From Ariolimax columbianus (lineage: Eukaryota; Mollusca; Gastropoda; Stylommatophora; Arionidae), in assembly GCA_036924085.1 (NCBI GenBank), contig JAVGWX010000003.1, positions 129,618,023 through 129,682,022 of the forward strand: 64,000 bases of DNA. The letters run 5' to 3'. This document shows, in pieces, positions 33,630 to 45,156 of this stretch. The translations under genes and the position numbers were made by a program. The notes beneath the pieces were generated by a model, which saw only the letters and a list, made by a program, of their open reading frames with translations, did no database searches and was not told the DNA's origin. Position 1 is the stretch's first letter. The number at the start of each line of letters is the position of its first letter.

Positions 33630-34860
33630 TGATCGACTAAGCTGTAGATAGTGTGAGCAAATGTCTATCACAGTAGCTCTAAACTAGTAAATAGCATGGT
33701 GATGTGACGCTTAGGTTTACCCAACTGTAAATAGCTAAATGCATCGGTTAATGGTAGATGAAAGGCAGACAAGTACATTACCTCAACAAACCCCGTTGTA
33801 AAGTAGTATAAATCGTATCACACTTCATCCCTAACACCAATACTGAGAAATGGGACTAAATCTACTCGAGTCGTATTACTCTACTTCTCTGATCTTCGCC
33901 TTGTCCCTTTTTCCTTCTAGTTGGGGCATAGGGACACCACTATAATGTATATCCAATAGGAAGACTACTCCAAAACACGTTGTTGTAATTGTTGGTTTCT
34001 GTAGCAATGTGTTTTACATGAAGAGATCGGTATACCCATGTACAACTCTATTCAGTCGCACTTTACGACATCAGTGGAGATGCGGTATGTCTTATCTTTC
34101 TTTTACCTCCAGTTAGAGAGCTCCTGTTGTTAGTGACCTGTTCCATTTCATGTGTTCTACAATTATTAGCCGTTTGTCTTCGTTTGTTATCAGGCTCTGA
34201 ACTAGAGCAAAGAAAAGTCACATTCCAAATTACACCAGTTTTGTAAGATTCGACTAAATGGGTTGGGGCATAGGGCTAAATGTCCTTTTCAGCAATAGCT
34301 GAATATAATAATAAACCATATGTCGGAACAATGCCCGTCGAACGGACTTCAAACAACAAACCGAAATTAATAGGCGGCTGTGACTTTTTTTAATTTTTCA
34401 TAATTTTCCGATTGTACAACTTGGTTGTTAAAAGATTTGAACGAGCTGGCGAAAACTACACTAGTGCTTGAAGATATGACCGACTATACAGTTTATATCC
34501 TGGGTCTAGAGCTCGAGAGAGACATACACTGGGTAAGAAAGTTCAATAAGAAGTTGGAAAACATACAAGAATAGACAGTTTGTTGTTAAAACTTAGTTCC
34601 AAGGGTAGCTTACACGTTTTCACCAACTGATTGATTGATTCATTTAGTAAAATCGATTGAGATATCTTTTATTCGATTCTTTGCATCTCTTATAATGATT
34701 CGTATAGTTTCTTATATACCGTTAATAAATTGGGAATAGTTAACCGTCAGCTTGCAACACAACGTAATGTCTGCTGGTGACGTACACGATCTACGTACCA
34801 GAGTGGTACGGATACAAATGAGACACAATATACAGATGACAGATTAATTGACGAATGGTA
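33630..34860. other. Non-coding stretch, nothing recognised
   Basis: No frames of note, no arrays, no recognised element. Confidence 0.35.
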
Positions 34861-34867
34861 GATGTAA

Positions 34868-35245
34868 TATATATTATTCTTCTTCTTCTTCGTCCTCGTT
34901 CGTTCTCGAACTCCCGCTCTCAAGCCTAGAAAATGGTTTTGAAAATAGCAGGATGTTGTCCGAAGAACGGAATGCGCTGTGTCGTAGTTTACAGCCTGTC
35001 TGCGATATTTGCACCTTTTGATCCGACAAATCTGACTTCAGCATAACAATTTTAAGTCCCGGTGTGGCTTCCCTCTTCGATCTCTTCTCCTTAGCCAACC
35101 TGCTTTGTTGCAGCTTCTTATCGAAGAACACCACGTAGAGATTAAGACGGGGTCGCTGGCCCTGAAGCTAGAAGTCAGGTATGGGTCTCTGACCACTGCA
35201 GCTCATGCACTGTTCGGCATCTTGATCACAGATGCAACATATGAA
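34868..35245 (-). mobile_element. SINE type B, near full-length, minus strand
   Basis: In reverse it matches 38005-38371 throughout: CATGAGCTGCAGTGGTCAG, AGGGCCAGCGACC, AAGGAGAAGAGATCGAAGAGG, the core TGCTGAAGTCAGATTTGTCG, AAAGGTGCAAATATCGCAG, TGTAAACTACGACAC, GAGAACGAACGAGG and a (GAA)n tail. A minus-strand frame (34874-35134) is open through the tail, giving a Glu-rich end, but type B copies elsewhere are not open, so I do not call a gene. No clear tRNA head in the first 60 bp. Confidence 0.85.
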
Positions 35246-35249
35246 AGAA

Positions 35250-35590
35250 AACATGATAAAACATGAAACATGCAAGCGAGAAATATGAGCACAAACAGAG
35301 TGAAAACTGGTAAAGGTTAATACAGATAAACATGTTCCATCCGATTCTCAGGAAAACCAGTTCTGAATCGCTTTGATCTTCGTGTATTGTACACGAGTAC
35401 TGTTTCTAGCGATCTTTTTCTATCGCCAAACCCCACTTCTCTTAAAGGTTGTGTACATGGCAGAATTTTGAATGTTTTGAGTCTGCTACCATAAAATGGC
35501 TTTGCCTCAGTGATAGTCGTCTTTAACGATGTTTTCCCAGTGTAGCGGGGACCATATTCATCTTTAGGACATACACATGTTTCTCTTCAA
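35250..35590. other. Non-coding stretch, nothing recognised
   Basis: No frame, repeat or motif to support. Confidence 0.3.
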
Positions 35591-35594
35591 GGAA

Positions 35595-36310
35595 TCAATT
35601 GAGTATAATGTGGGGAAATATGGTGTGGATCAACGATGGTACGAGATAGCGGTCAAACAAGAGAGGCGTGATAACAGCAAACACCGAGATACAAGATAAA
35701 TGCAAGCATTGTGAAATAGGTGGAAAATATGCAAAGTGCAATGACGAAAGTGAACATAGAGTAACTTGGCGAACGTAAACACATTGACATAATATGAAAA
35801 CAGACATTGTGAATGAAAATTTAATAAAATACAATACAATGAGGTGAAAGTAAGCATTAATAACCACAAACCAAACAAAGAGAAACATAAGAAAAAATTA
35901 CCATACAGACAAAATGACGAAAATTAAACAGTGTAATTTTGATAAAATTAAGCACATCGAATCAAGTTGCAAGATAACGTAGTGAAATAAGTTAGAAGTA
36001 ATCATTATGAAAACAGATGATGTTAAATACATTGCAATATACTGATAGTAAACATTATGAAAAAGCGGGAGGTAAACAGTTTGAAACACAACTGAAGCAA
36101 AAATAGTGGAATGTGATGAAAATAAAAGTAGTTAACTATGATTCAAGTAGAAGATATAATAAAACAGCATTTCTTTAAATACAGTGACAGAATAAAAACA
36201 AATTAAGAAAAGCAAATTTTACAAAAATAAACACAGCAAAACATGCAAAAAGCAGAGTATCGTAAATGATAAATGTTCAAAACTAAGACAACAAGATAGT
36301 CACAATTCGC
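35595..36310 (+). repeat. A-rich degenerate array
   Basis: Words of the type ATTGTGAAAATAAG and GTGAAATAAGTTAGAAGT recur at about 40-50 bp for 700 bp without a fixed unit. T-rich minus-strand frames (35595-36089) are compositional. Confidence 0.5.
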
Positions 36311-36739
36311 TCTGATCACAGACATTGTTTTCCAACGGAAGGAAATTGTACGCGTTACACATGAGCAACTTGAAATATTTGCAGAGGAACAATGTGCACA
36401 TCCGCGACAGGAACGAGGGGAGAGTATTCCAATGTCTGCTTTTCCCTGCTTAACATAAACATATCAACGTTTTTATAGAAAACAGGCATCTAGACGCCAT
36501 TGCAGTGAGAAGGCAGTTATCAATAACTTAAGGTATGTAAGTAATTACTGGATGTTCGCAGAAACAAACAAAACAATTGAAGAAATCAGAAAGGAGAGCA
36601 CAGGAATAGCAAACCTGCAGGATGTCCCAAAGATCTCTTACCATTCAGAGAAATACAGGATTACTTTAATATTTTGGAAGCGTCATTTCTTTCATACGTT
36701 CGTGCTGTTCTTTCTGGATCGTGTCATATAATAATGATT

Positions 36740-37270
36740 ATTTCAGGATTACAGAAAAATAAATTGTGAAGCTACTTCTGAATCATAAACTATAGTTTCG
36801 GTGTTATTTCTGGTTCGAGAGAAAATAATCATGTTGTTATATCTGATTTATGTAAAAGAATACCACGGTGTTATTTCTAGGTTGCATTTAATAATCGACG
36901 TGTTGTTTCTAGTTTGTACACAATATAGTATCATTTTCCAATTCGGATTTTTAAAAATATGGTTTAATGTATGTTCCTGTAAAATGAATCATGGTGTTAT
37001 TTATATGCCACATCTGAAAATCGTGTTGCTTTTTCTGGTTCCTGAAAAAAGTCATCGTATTATTTCTGCTCGCCAAACTGAATCAGGCCATTAATTTCTT
37101 TCACATCCAACAATCGTCATTTTTAGTCCATGTAAAAAATGTTTGTATTATTTCTAATACACAATAAATAATAGTGCAGTTATTCTGGTTTGTGTAAACA
37201 GATTTGTGGTGTTATTTCTGGTTCGCGCAAACAAAGTGGCCGTGTTATGTATGTGAACATCAATAGCAGG
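36740..37270 (+). repeat. Degenerate array, unit near 45 bp
   Basis: GTGTTATTTCTGGTTCGTG-like words recur about ten times with A-rich spacers (AAAAAATCATC-like). The plus frame 36801-37094 is a by-product. Confidence 0.6.
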
Positions 37271-37274
37271 AAAA

Positions 37275-38000
37275 CATACCGTAATGATTCACATTTTATT
37301 TTGAAAATGAGACATTTTAAAGATGAATCCAAATTCCAAACTGATATAGTGTCCTCATGCTGTTCAATGAATGTTCCCTAATATAGGCGTTCGGTTAAAA
37401 ATATCATTTGAGATCTCTAACACCAACTCTCAGTCCATTCTCTACAACCGTGATAACATGGTTGGAAAATATTATTTACTTTTATGTTGCGTGACATTTG
37501 TGGATATCCTGAATGTCTGAAAGTTAATATATTGAGCAAATGCACAAGATAGTTGAAAGTATTGGTAAGAAGACACCTAAAATAGCTGCAATTGGAGGGT
37601 AAATATGATAACAAGTTGACAAATACAATTATCTTTCGCTTGAAATCACTGAGATGTGATTGATCAATTGTAGAAAAACAAAGATGACGTTGTTTTCAAC
37701 ATTATTGATTGATATAAGAAAATCTGTAGTTTAGATTAGTTTATATTTTTTCGCGAGCTTTAGAACTTTACCTACTTGTCTGTCCATTAAATAGATCGTG
37801 TATCTGACATCGCGTCTATTATGTACCGCTTATATTCAAGGATATGGAAGATGTATGAATACCATTTTGCTGGTGAATACTTTTGCATATTATTTAACTA
37901 CAATTAATATAAACAAGATTGGTCTTATCAACTCTTACAATAACTTCTAATGGATCATCGTCATGGGCCTTCACAATCTTATCATTTCTCTTTAGTCTTT
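37275..38000. other. Non-coding stretch, nothing recognised
   Basis: Two short frames only (37190-37381 and 37417-37614); nothing recognised. Confidence 0.35.
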
Positions 38001-38004
38001 AAGG

Positions 38005-38371
38005 AGGATCAAGATGCTGAGCAGCGCATGAGCTGCAGTGGTCAGCGACCCATAGCTGACTGCTAGCGTCAGGGCCAGCGAACCATAGCTGCAAAGACCT
38101 TTCTACATCTCCACGAGGCGATTCTGGATAACAGGCTGCAGCAGGGCAGACTGGATAAGGAGAAGGGACCGAAGAGGGAATGCTAACCCGATACTCAAAA
38201 AATGCTTGCTGAAGTCGGATGTGTTGGACCGAAAGGTGCAAATATCGCAGCCAAGCTGTAAACTACGACACGACGCATTGAGTTCTCTGGACTATATTCT
38301 GCTACTTAAGCCCTTTCAGGGTTTGGTAGTGGGAGATTGAGAATGAACGAAGAAGAAGAAGAACAGGTCTT
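38005..38371 (+). mobile_element. SINE type B, near full-length, plus strand
   Basis: Begins near GCTGAGCAGCGCATGAGCTG and runs through AGGGCCAGCGAACC, GAAGGGACCGAAGAGG, the core GCTGAAGTCGGATGTGTTGG, AAGGTGCAAATATCGCAG, TGTAAACTACGACACG and GAGATTGAGAATGAACG to (AAG)n. Flanks GTCTTTAAGGAGGAT (about 37996) and GTCTTGAAGGAAGAC (about 38375) may be a decayed target duplication. The internal core is shared with types A and C, but the 3' half is different. Confidence 0.85.
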
Positions 38372-38439
38372 GAAGGAAGACAGAGACAAGATGGCAAGTA
38401 GGATGATATTATTGTTTGCGAATGGCCACAATGAGTAAA

Positions 38440-38765
38440 TTACTCTAGTGTACGCCCTGGAAAGAACATAAAGTGGCAGGTTGCAGTAGATTTCCTCACA
38501 TCCCGAGCGTGCTGATGAAGGTGGACCAAGGTCAACCGGGCGGTTGTGCTATGCTTGGCGTCATCTGTGTGTCACTCACTACTACATGGATCACGCAGAT
38601 CTCTCACCTCGTTAGCCAGGCTGCACGAAAACAGTCTGTTTCAAGGGAGAGCTACTGGGAAGCTGAGGTGAGGTTCTTGGCCAGTATGTTTTGCTTGACC
38701 ATGATTAACATGTTCGATCAGTATATTTTGCCAGACCAGACGTTAGTATTCCTCCTCTAAGTAAG
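38440..38765 (+). mobile_element. Unclassified interspersed repeat R1, copy 2
   Basis: Plus-strand partner of 6045-6362. Homology begins around GAGTAAATTACTC and ends near TAGTATTCCTCC. The 95-codon frame 38473-38760 has a counterpart in copy 1, but their translations diverge after about 50 residues through frame drift, so coding is doubtful. The last 90 bp contain the GTATGTTTTGC words shared with the 16.4 kb array. Confidence 0.75.
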
Positions 38766-38769
38766 ACGA

Positions 38770-39980
38770 TGTTTCGGAAATCACTTAGAATCATGAACTG
38801 TTGCATCTTGTATCGCACGTGTAGATATCTTCTCGCAAGAAGATATAAAAACACTATCAAAGTACTAGTAGAAGTAATCCGCCTATGCAACAAGGGTCCC
38901 CCTTACCAATAGACAGTGTCCACAAGGAATAGCTGTAGTCCAGGCTGCACGCAGTGAGGGTAAAGTTATTCCTGTTTGGCTCAGCTAGTCGGAGCGAGGG
39001 CGGCCGCGGGGGCGAAACCGCGGAGCCGCTTACTACTAAAAATGTTCATGACCTGATTCAGAGCTGGCGTGTAGGGATGTTCTTAGGAAGGCGGGCCATG
39101 TGTACGAATAAGGTCAAGAGGGTGTAGCGTGCTGCCAATGCTGTCCACCCATGTGCATCGTGTGACTTCAACAGCTTGGAACTTAATTTTACCAGTAAAT
39201 GCCGAGGACGTGCTTCTGGCTGCGCGTGTGGATAGTCTCGATGCACTTCTGGTTGTGATGTCAGAAAGTCAGATCTCCGTGTCATACAGCATATAGAAAC
39301 GAGACTGGTTTTGTAGATGCACTTCCTGGTTACCAGGGCGAGCCTCAACTGAATCCAGACTCGGTGCAGGACATTCACGACAAAGAAGAAAAACACTGTA
39401 AGGAAGCACAACACTATAATGCGTACGGAAACTGCTCGACAATCTCTACACCTGTCTCTAAAAATCAGAGGCGGAGAAAGACCGCACCCCTCACGAGTCG
39501 TCCCGAGGGGCGATCCACGCATCACTTGACAGAGATACATCGCCTCCACTCAATTGTCCTACATGATGCCTGTGTCTATGTCATTAACCAGGTCATAAAC
39601 GGATATTAAGATGATTCCTGGTTGCTAGGCACAGTGTTTGACTTGATACGGCAGTTCTAATACAATTGTAATCGTTGTTTAATCCAAACTGCCGAAATCT
39701 GATTATTTGATGACCCGTTCTGCAGCTGGATTGCACATTTGGGTACCCCAACTTTTTTTTTCCTTGGATTAAAAAAAAAAAGAAGGGCGCAGTCTCCGAT
39801 CCCAGCAACTTTCAGGACTGTCTGGGTGGATGAACAGGCAGCCCAGCTCGCGCGATCACACCTTGTTGATTCTGATTCTAAATCATTTTGCATGCATCCA
39901 ACATAGCAGCGTTCCTGAACGTCTTTAAAGCTTTTCCCCATCGAAGATAACTCGGGCACGAAGCAATTTCTCATGACATT
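38770..39980. other. Stretch with a GC-rich patch and an unrecognised minus-strand frame
   Basis: 38985-39045 is markedly GC-rich and contains the NotI site GCGGCCGC. A minus frame of 163 codons (39058-39549) has hydrophobic and basic patches but no motif that I recognise; LINE residue is possible. At 39750-39782 a T9 run faces an A11 run, forming an imperfect palindrome. No gene supported. Confidence 0.3.
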
Positions 39981-39984
39981 GGTC

Positions 39985-40225
39985 TTGGAAGCCTGCACTA
40001 TTTCATGACATTGGTCTTGGAGCCCTGCACTATTTCATGACATTGGTCATGGAGGCCTGAACTATCTCATGGCATTGGTCTTGGAGCCCTGCTCTTTCTC
40101 ATGGCATTGGTCTTGGAAACCTGCACTATTTCATCACATTGGTCTTGGAGGCCTGCTCTATCTCGTGGCATTCGTCTTGGAGGCCTACACTATCTCATGA
40201 CATTCGTCTTGGAGCCCTGCTCTTT
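39985..40225 (+). repeat. Minisatellite, 33 bp unit, about 7 copies
   Basis: Units of TCATGACATTGGTCTTGGAG plus CCTGCACTATT, with moderate divergence. The period keeps one frame open but no protein is proposed. Confidence 0.9.
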
Positions 40226-40229
40226 TTTC

Positions 40230-41285
40230 CTTCTTGTCGAGCATCTCTAGCGTATCTTATTACACACGTTTAGTTTTTCGTGAAATCAGTGTGAATACAT
40301 GTATCCCGATGAAACTGACTCAGAAACTCGGTTCTAAAAATAAATTGAGAAAACTTAAACTTCTCCAAGACACTACAGTTACTTGGCAAATCAAGAAATC
40401 TTTACACATAGCATGTCACTCATTGTGCAGCAATAAACACAACATCCAACGAAATTATAAAGAAGAGCTCTGCAATGTTTACTGATATGTGAACCTATGA
40501 CACAAGTCATATGTCAGCTGAAAACGTATCACTGACCTGTCAAGTATTTAATGGTGGAAAGGAATGCACGTCGTGGCTTTATGTATACATGCACGAGCAG
40601 ATGTACGGCAGTGTCAGAATCTTTGATCTGACTGTTGCATTTGTTGGTGAATATTGGCGTGGAAGGATAATGGCAAGCAAGGACAAAGAAATCGGTGAAT
40701 AGTTGGCCTAATAAAGAAATAACTTCCAACAGCGTAAAATATAGAAAGCAAAAAATTAACACAGAATATAGATAAAGCAGACCTAGGATAGCGTGAGAAT
40801 GTTATGAAATAAAAACGAATGTCTAACGTGATTGCATGTATTATACATGGGAAGATATGGCATTGGCTCACCGTCAACGTTATTAGCTAAGACACATAAT
40901 GATGCTGCCCCGTTTTGCATCTGCTAATTCAAAGTAGATTATAGAAAATGTTCGCAGTGGAACAGATTCTACAGTAAAAGAAGCTACATAAATTTCACGT
41001 ACAGAAATGATTGACAAAACTAATGTATTGTTAAACTGCTATAGTGGAATACATAACAAACATGAGCACCCTTATAATGACCATGCGCCTTGATATAACA
41101 TAATAAGGACTACCATTTAGCATTGAAAGCGGTGTCCGTTTGCCAGAATACAGACACGCAAACCTTTCAACAAACCAACAAGAAGAACATGTGTGACACT
41201 CTAACTGAGGAAGGCCTTCGAGGTTCTCCAAAATATTCATTCACCGGTGATGGTTTTCGATTTTGATTCCTGATTTGCTGGGGTT
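40230..41285. other. Non-coding stretch, nothing recognised
   Basis: Short overlapping frames on both strands (40511-40877, 41031-41240) without recognisable domains. Confidence 0.35.
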
Positions 41286-41289
41286 ATCA

Positions 41290-41588
41290 TATATAGGTAG
41301 GTTGTCTTGACGTGACATTAGATAGTTTATCTAGTTATGATATAATTACATAAGCTGTCCAGGCGTGACGTCATTCGATAGTTGGTCTAGATGTGGCGTC
41401 AATAGATAGTTTGTCTAATATGCAGTACCATTAACATGTTGTATGTCTAGATCTGACATTATACATTTAGTCTAAGCTTAACATAAACAGATAGTGTGTC
41501 TAGTTGTAAAATTATATATTTATTCTACGTGTGACATAAACATATGGTGTGTCAACATGTGACATTAGATAGTTAGTCTACGTGTACA
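41290..41588 (+). repeat. Satellite array, left half (unit about 30-35 bp)
   Basis: Recurring words GTGTGACATTAGATAGTT, TTGTCTAG and TAACATAAACATATGG, diverged. The array resumes at 43188 after the LINE, so this is one array split by an insertion. Confidence 0.8.
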
Positions 41589-43187
41589 AACAAACCTGAG
41601 AAAATATTCCACTCAACACCAACAAATATAGAGGATAACCAACTGATAACGAAGGAAGAGGTAATTGCAGCGGTAAAGACATTGAGAAGAAGGAAGGCGG
41701 CCGGCGTGGACAATATACCAGCAGAGCTCTTACAAGCAGGTGGAGAGGTAGTGGTGGAATTCCTGACACACATCTGTAACAAAATATGGGCGACAGGAAA
41801 CTGGCCGGACTTATGGACGAAATTAATAGTTATACCGTTACATAAGTCTGGAAACCTAAAGATGTTCCACAATTACAGAACAATAAGCCTCATTAGCCAC
41901 CCTAGCAAGGTCATGCTTAGATTAATCCTAGACCGATTGAAACCCCAAGCAGAGAACATTATTGCCGAGGAGCAATCAGGGTTCAGACAGGGAAGAAGCA
42001 CTACAGAACAGATATTTAATTTAAGGCTGCTAAGCGAGAAATATCTAGAACAGTAGCAAACACTGTATCATGTGTTTGTGGATTTTAAGAAGGCGTTTGA
42101 TAGGGTATGGCATAAAGCGCTTTGGGCAACCATGAGGATGTATAATATCAACGGAAATATTATGACGGTCCTTGAACACCTGTATAACAAGGCGTCTAGC
42201 GCAGTTCTTGTGAATGGGAGGCGAGGAGACTGGTTTCGCACATAAGTTGGTGTGAGACAGGGGTGTACACTCTCTCCAACTCTTTTCAATATATTCATTG
42301 AGGGAATAATGAGTGAGGCACTTGAAGGTCACGTTGGTACTGTCAAGATAGGGGACCGAACGATTACCAACCTTCGTTTTGCAGATGATATCGAATGGGT
42401 TGGCGGGTTCAGAAGCAGAACTCCAGGAATGGGTCAGAAGGCTCGATGAAACAGCTATTGACTATGGTATGGAGATAAACGCTGGAAAGACAAAATTAAT
42501 GACCAACAACGCTACGGGCTTCAACAACAAGATAAAAGCTAACGGTCAGGAACTCGAAGTGGTTGACCGTTTTAAATATCTAGGGTCGATTGTCAGTGAT
42601 GAAGGATCAACATGTGAGGTGTTGGCCAGAAAAGCACAGACAATAGCGGCGCTTGCACGGCTTAACAAAATATGGCAAGATAAACGGTTAGCACTAAGCA
42701 CGAAAATCAGATTAATGCATACACTGGTTCTGTCAATATTCCTCTATGCGTGTGAGACATGGACAGTTACAGCTGACCTTCAACGAAGGATACAGGCCTT
42801 GGAGATGAGATGTTTCCGAAAACTTTTAAACGCCACGTACAAAGATCGAGTTACAAACGAGGAAATACGAGATAGAATTACAAAAGCAATAGGGCCTTTC
42901 GAAGATCTCTTGGCAACTGTCAAAAGAAGGAAACTCACTTGGTACGGTCACATATCGAGATCAAGTGGTCTTGCAAACACAATCCTCCACGGGAAGGTGC
43001 ATGGCAGACGACGAAGAGGCCTCCCAAAAAGAGATAGGAGGACAACATAAAAGAATGGACCAGTCTCCGACCAGAAGAGTCACAGCCAGCGGCATCTGAC
43101 AGAGAGGGATGGCGTGGAGTTGTGAGGATGTCTTCATGTGTGCCCCAACGACCTCACGGTTACGGGATGACCTGACCTGACCTGACC
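41589..43187 (+). mobile_element. 5'-truncated LINE (RT only) inserted in a satellite array
   Basis: The RT reads through several frames: KAAGVDNIPAELLQAGGEV, NYRTISLISHPSKVMLRLIL, EEQSGFRQGRSTTEQIF, VDFKKAFDRVWH, VGVRQGCTLSPTLFNIF, LRFADDI (catalytic), KTKLMTNN, FKYLGSIVSDEGS, LYACETWTV, MRCFRKLLNATYKDRVTNEE and RRKLTWYGHISRSSG. Two in-frame stops (near 42055 and 42243) and frameshifts near 42400 and 43030 disable it. The 3' end is (CCTGA)n. CTACGTGTA on both sides may be the target duplication, although the array itself repeats this word. Endonuclease is absent. The family belongs to the APE-type LINEs; I do not assign a clade. Confidence 0.92.
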
Positions 43188-43520
43188 TACGTGTAACATA
43201 AACATATGATGTGTATAGGTGTGACATATAGTTAGTCTACGTGTAACAAAAACATACAGTTTGTATAGATGTAATATTATACATTTAGTCTACGTGTAAC
43301 ATAAACCTTTGGTTTTTCAAAATGTGACATTAGATAGTATACGTGTAGCATAAAAGTAGAATGTGTCTGGATGTCGTGACATATAGTTAGTCTAGGTGTA
43401 ACATTAACATACAGTTTGTCTAGGTGTAACATAAGCAGATGGTGTGTCTAGATGTGACTTTAGATAGTTAGTCTACGTATAACATAAACAGACGATGTGG
43501 CTAGATGTGACAATATTAGC
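43188..43520 (+). repeat. Satellite array, right half
   Basis: Continuation of the 41.29 kb array: TCTACGTGTAACATAAAC, GTGTGACATATAGTTAG and related words, about ten diverged units. Confidence 0.8.
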
Positions 43521-43865
43521 GTTGTTCTTTAGACAAGCCATGTCAAGACATCCCAGTCTGCCAGTGGTGTTCGCAATGAAGCCGGCCTTAATGCGGTACC
43601 ATGGAGACCACAGATCACGTGATTGGACTCATTTAAGAAGTCACGATTTCTCGTCCTTAAATTCTGACTTGATTTTATTTTTATTTCACGAAGAACTACC
43701 ATCTAGGCCTTTTTTTCTTTTCCTTACACGGTCCACATACAGACATTCCTGTTCACTCTTTTCTTAGCTTTTTTTCGACTATTTACTTTTGACTGCATAC
43801 TTGGTAACATTCTAGATGTACAACGGTTGCTGAAGATATGATATTGTCTTGTATGTCATTACAAC
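43521..43865. other. Non-coding stretch, nothing recognised
   Basis: One short frame (43495-43767) that starts in the satellite; nothing recognised. Confidence 0.3.
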
Positions 43866-43867
43866 AT

Positions 43868-44473
43868 AAATATAGATCAGGTCACACATTTTGAATATCT
43901 GGGCTCAAGAATTACCAAAAATGGCGACTGCTCGAAAGAAATCAGAACAAGACTAGCCATGGCAATGCAGAGACTGAACAGCCTGTAGAAATTATGGCAG
44001 AGCACTAACAAAAAGATAAAAGTAAAAATCTTTAGAGCCTGTGTTTTCATGTGGCAGCTAATGGCTGCGAATCATGGACGATTACCAAAACTTGCAGACA
44101 AATAATCGAATCCTTCGAGTCAAAATGTTACAGAAAGATCCTCAGAATACCATGGACAGAGAAAAAAAAATGTAGACATTCGGCAAGAGTTCAGCATTGA
44201 TGGGAACTGGTTTATCAATTCCATTTGGCTAGAAAATGCAAATACTTTGTTCACATCAAGAGACACAACGGTTTCGAGAGAACAGTGATGGAATGTATGG
44301 TGCCAGGCAAAAGAGGAAGGGGTAGACCAAGAAGACGATGGCACCAATATATCCAGGAATGCCTGAGCATGACTGTGGCGGAGGCTGGAGTTTTGGCAAT
44401 GGAACGAGTTTCTTTCAGACAGACTGTGACGGGAGCGACGTTCTATAAAGGGCATGCTACATGATGATGATGA

Positions 44474-44475
<2 letters not shown>
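43868..44475 (+). mobile_element. 5'-truncated RTE-like LINE 3' end with (ATG)n tail
   Basis: Frames read THFEYLGSRITKNGDCSKEI and RTRLAMAMQRLNSL, then KLWQSTNKKIKVKIFRAC, a decayed middle, and one open frame (44225-44464) with RKCKYFVHIKRHNG, MVPGKRGRGRPRRRWHQYI, MTVAEAGVLAMERVSFRQ, ending [10 protein letters not shown]. This is the terminal part of an RTE-type RT protein. The stop is followed by (ATG)n, the tail typical of RTE elements. Stops at about 43990 and in the middle show decay. Confidence 0.9.
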
Positions 44476-44970
<495 letters not shown>

Positions 44971-45156
44971 CTCTATACTCTATCCATACATTGCTAGAGT
45001 AAACGATTGTTATGAGAGTGGATAGCGTTTTCGCTTGCTGCTTCAGTCTACAAAGTTGCAAATGGGTACCTGGTTCACAATTAGGAAACACAAATCGAGA
45101 AAGGAAAGTGGTCAATCCACTACATTAATGGCATTGATATATATATATATATAAAG

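Noticed and set aside
34874..35134. Acidic-tailed 86-codon protein on the minus strand
   Set aside because: It lies wholly within SINE B; the Glu run is the (GAA)n tail, and other copies are not open.
39058..39549. 163-codon minus-strand gene
   Set aside because: No recognisable motif, a low-complexity Phe/Val run and an overlapping plus frame; too weak to call.
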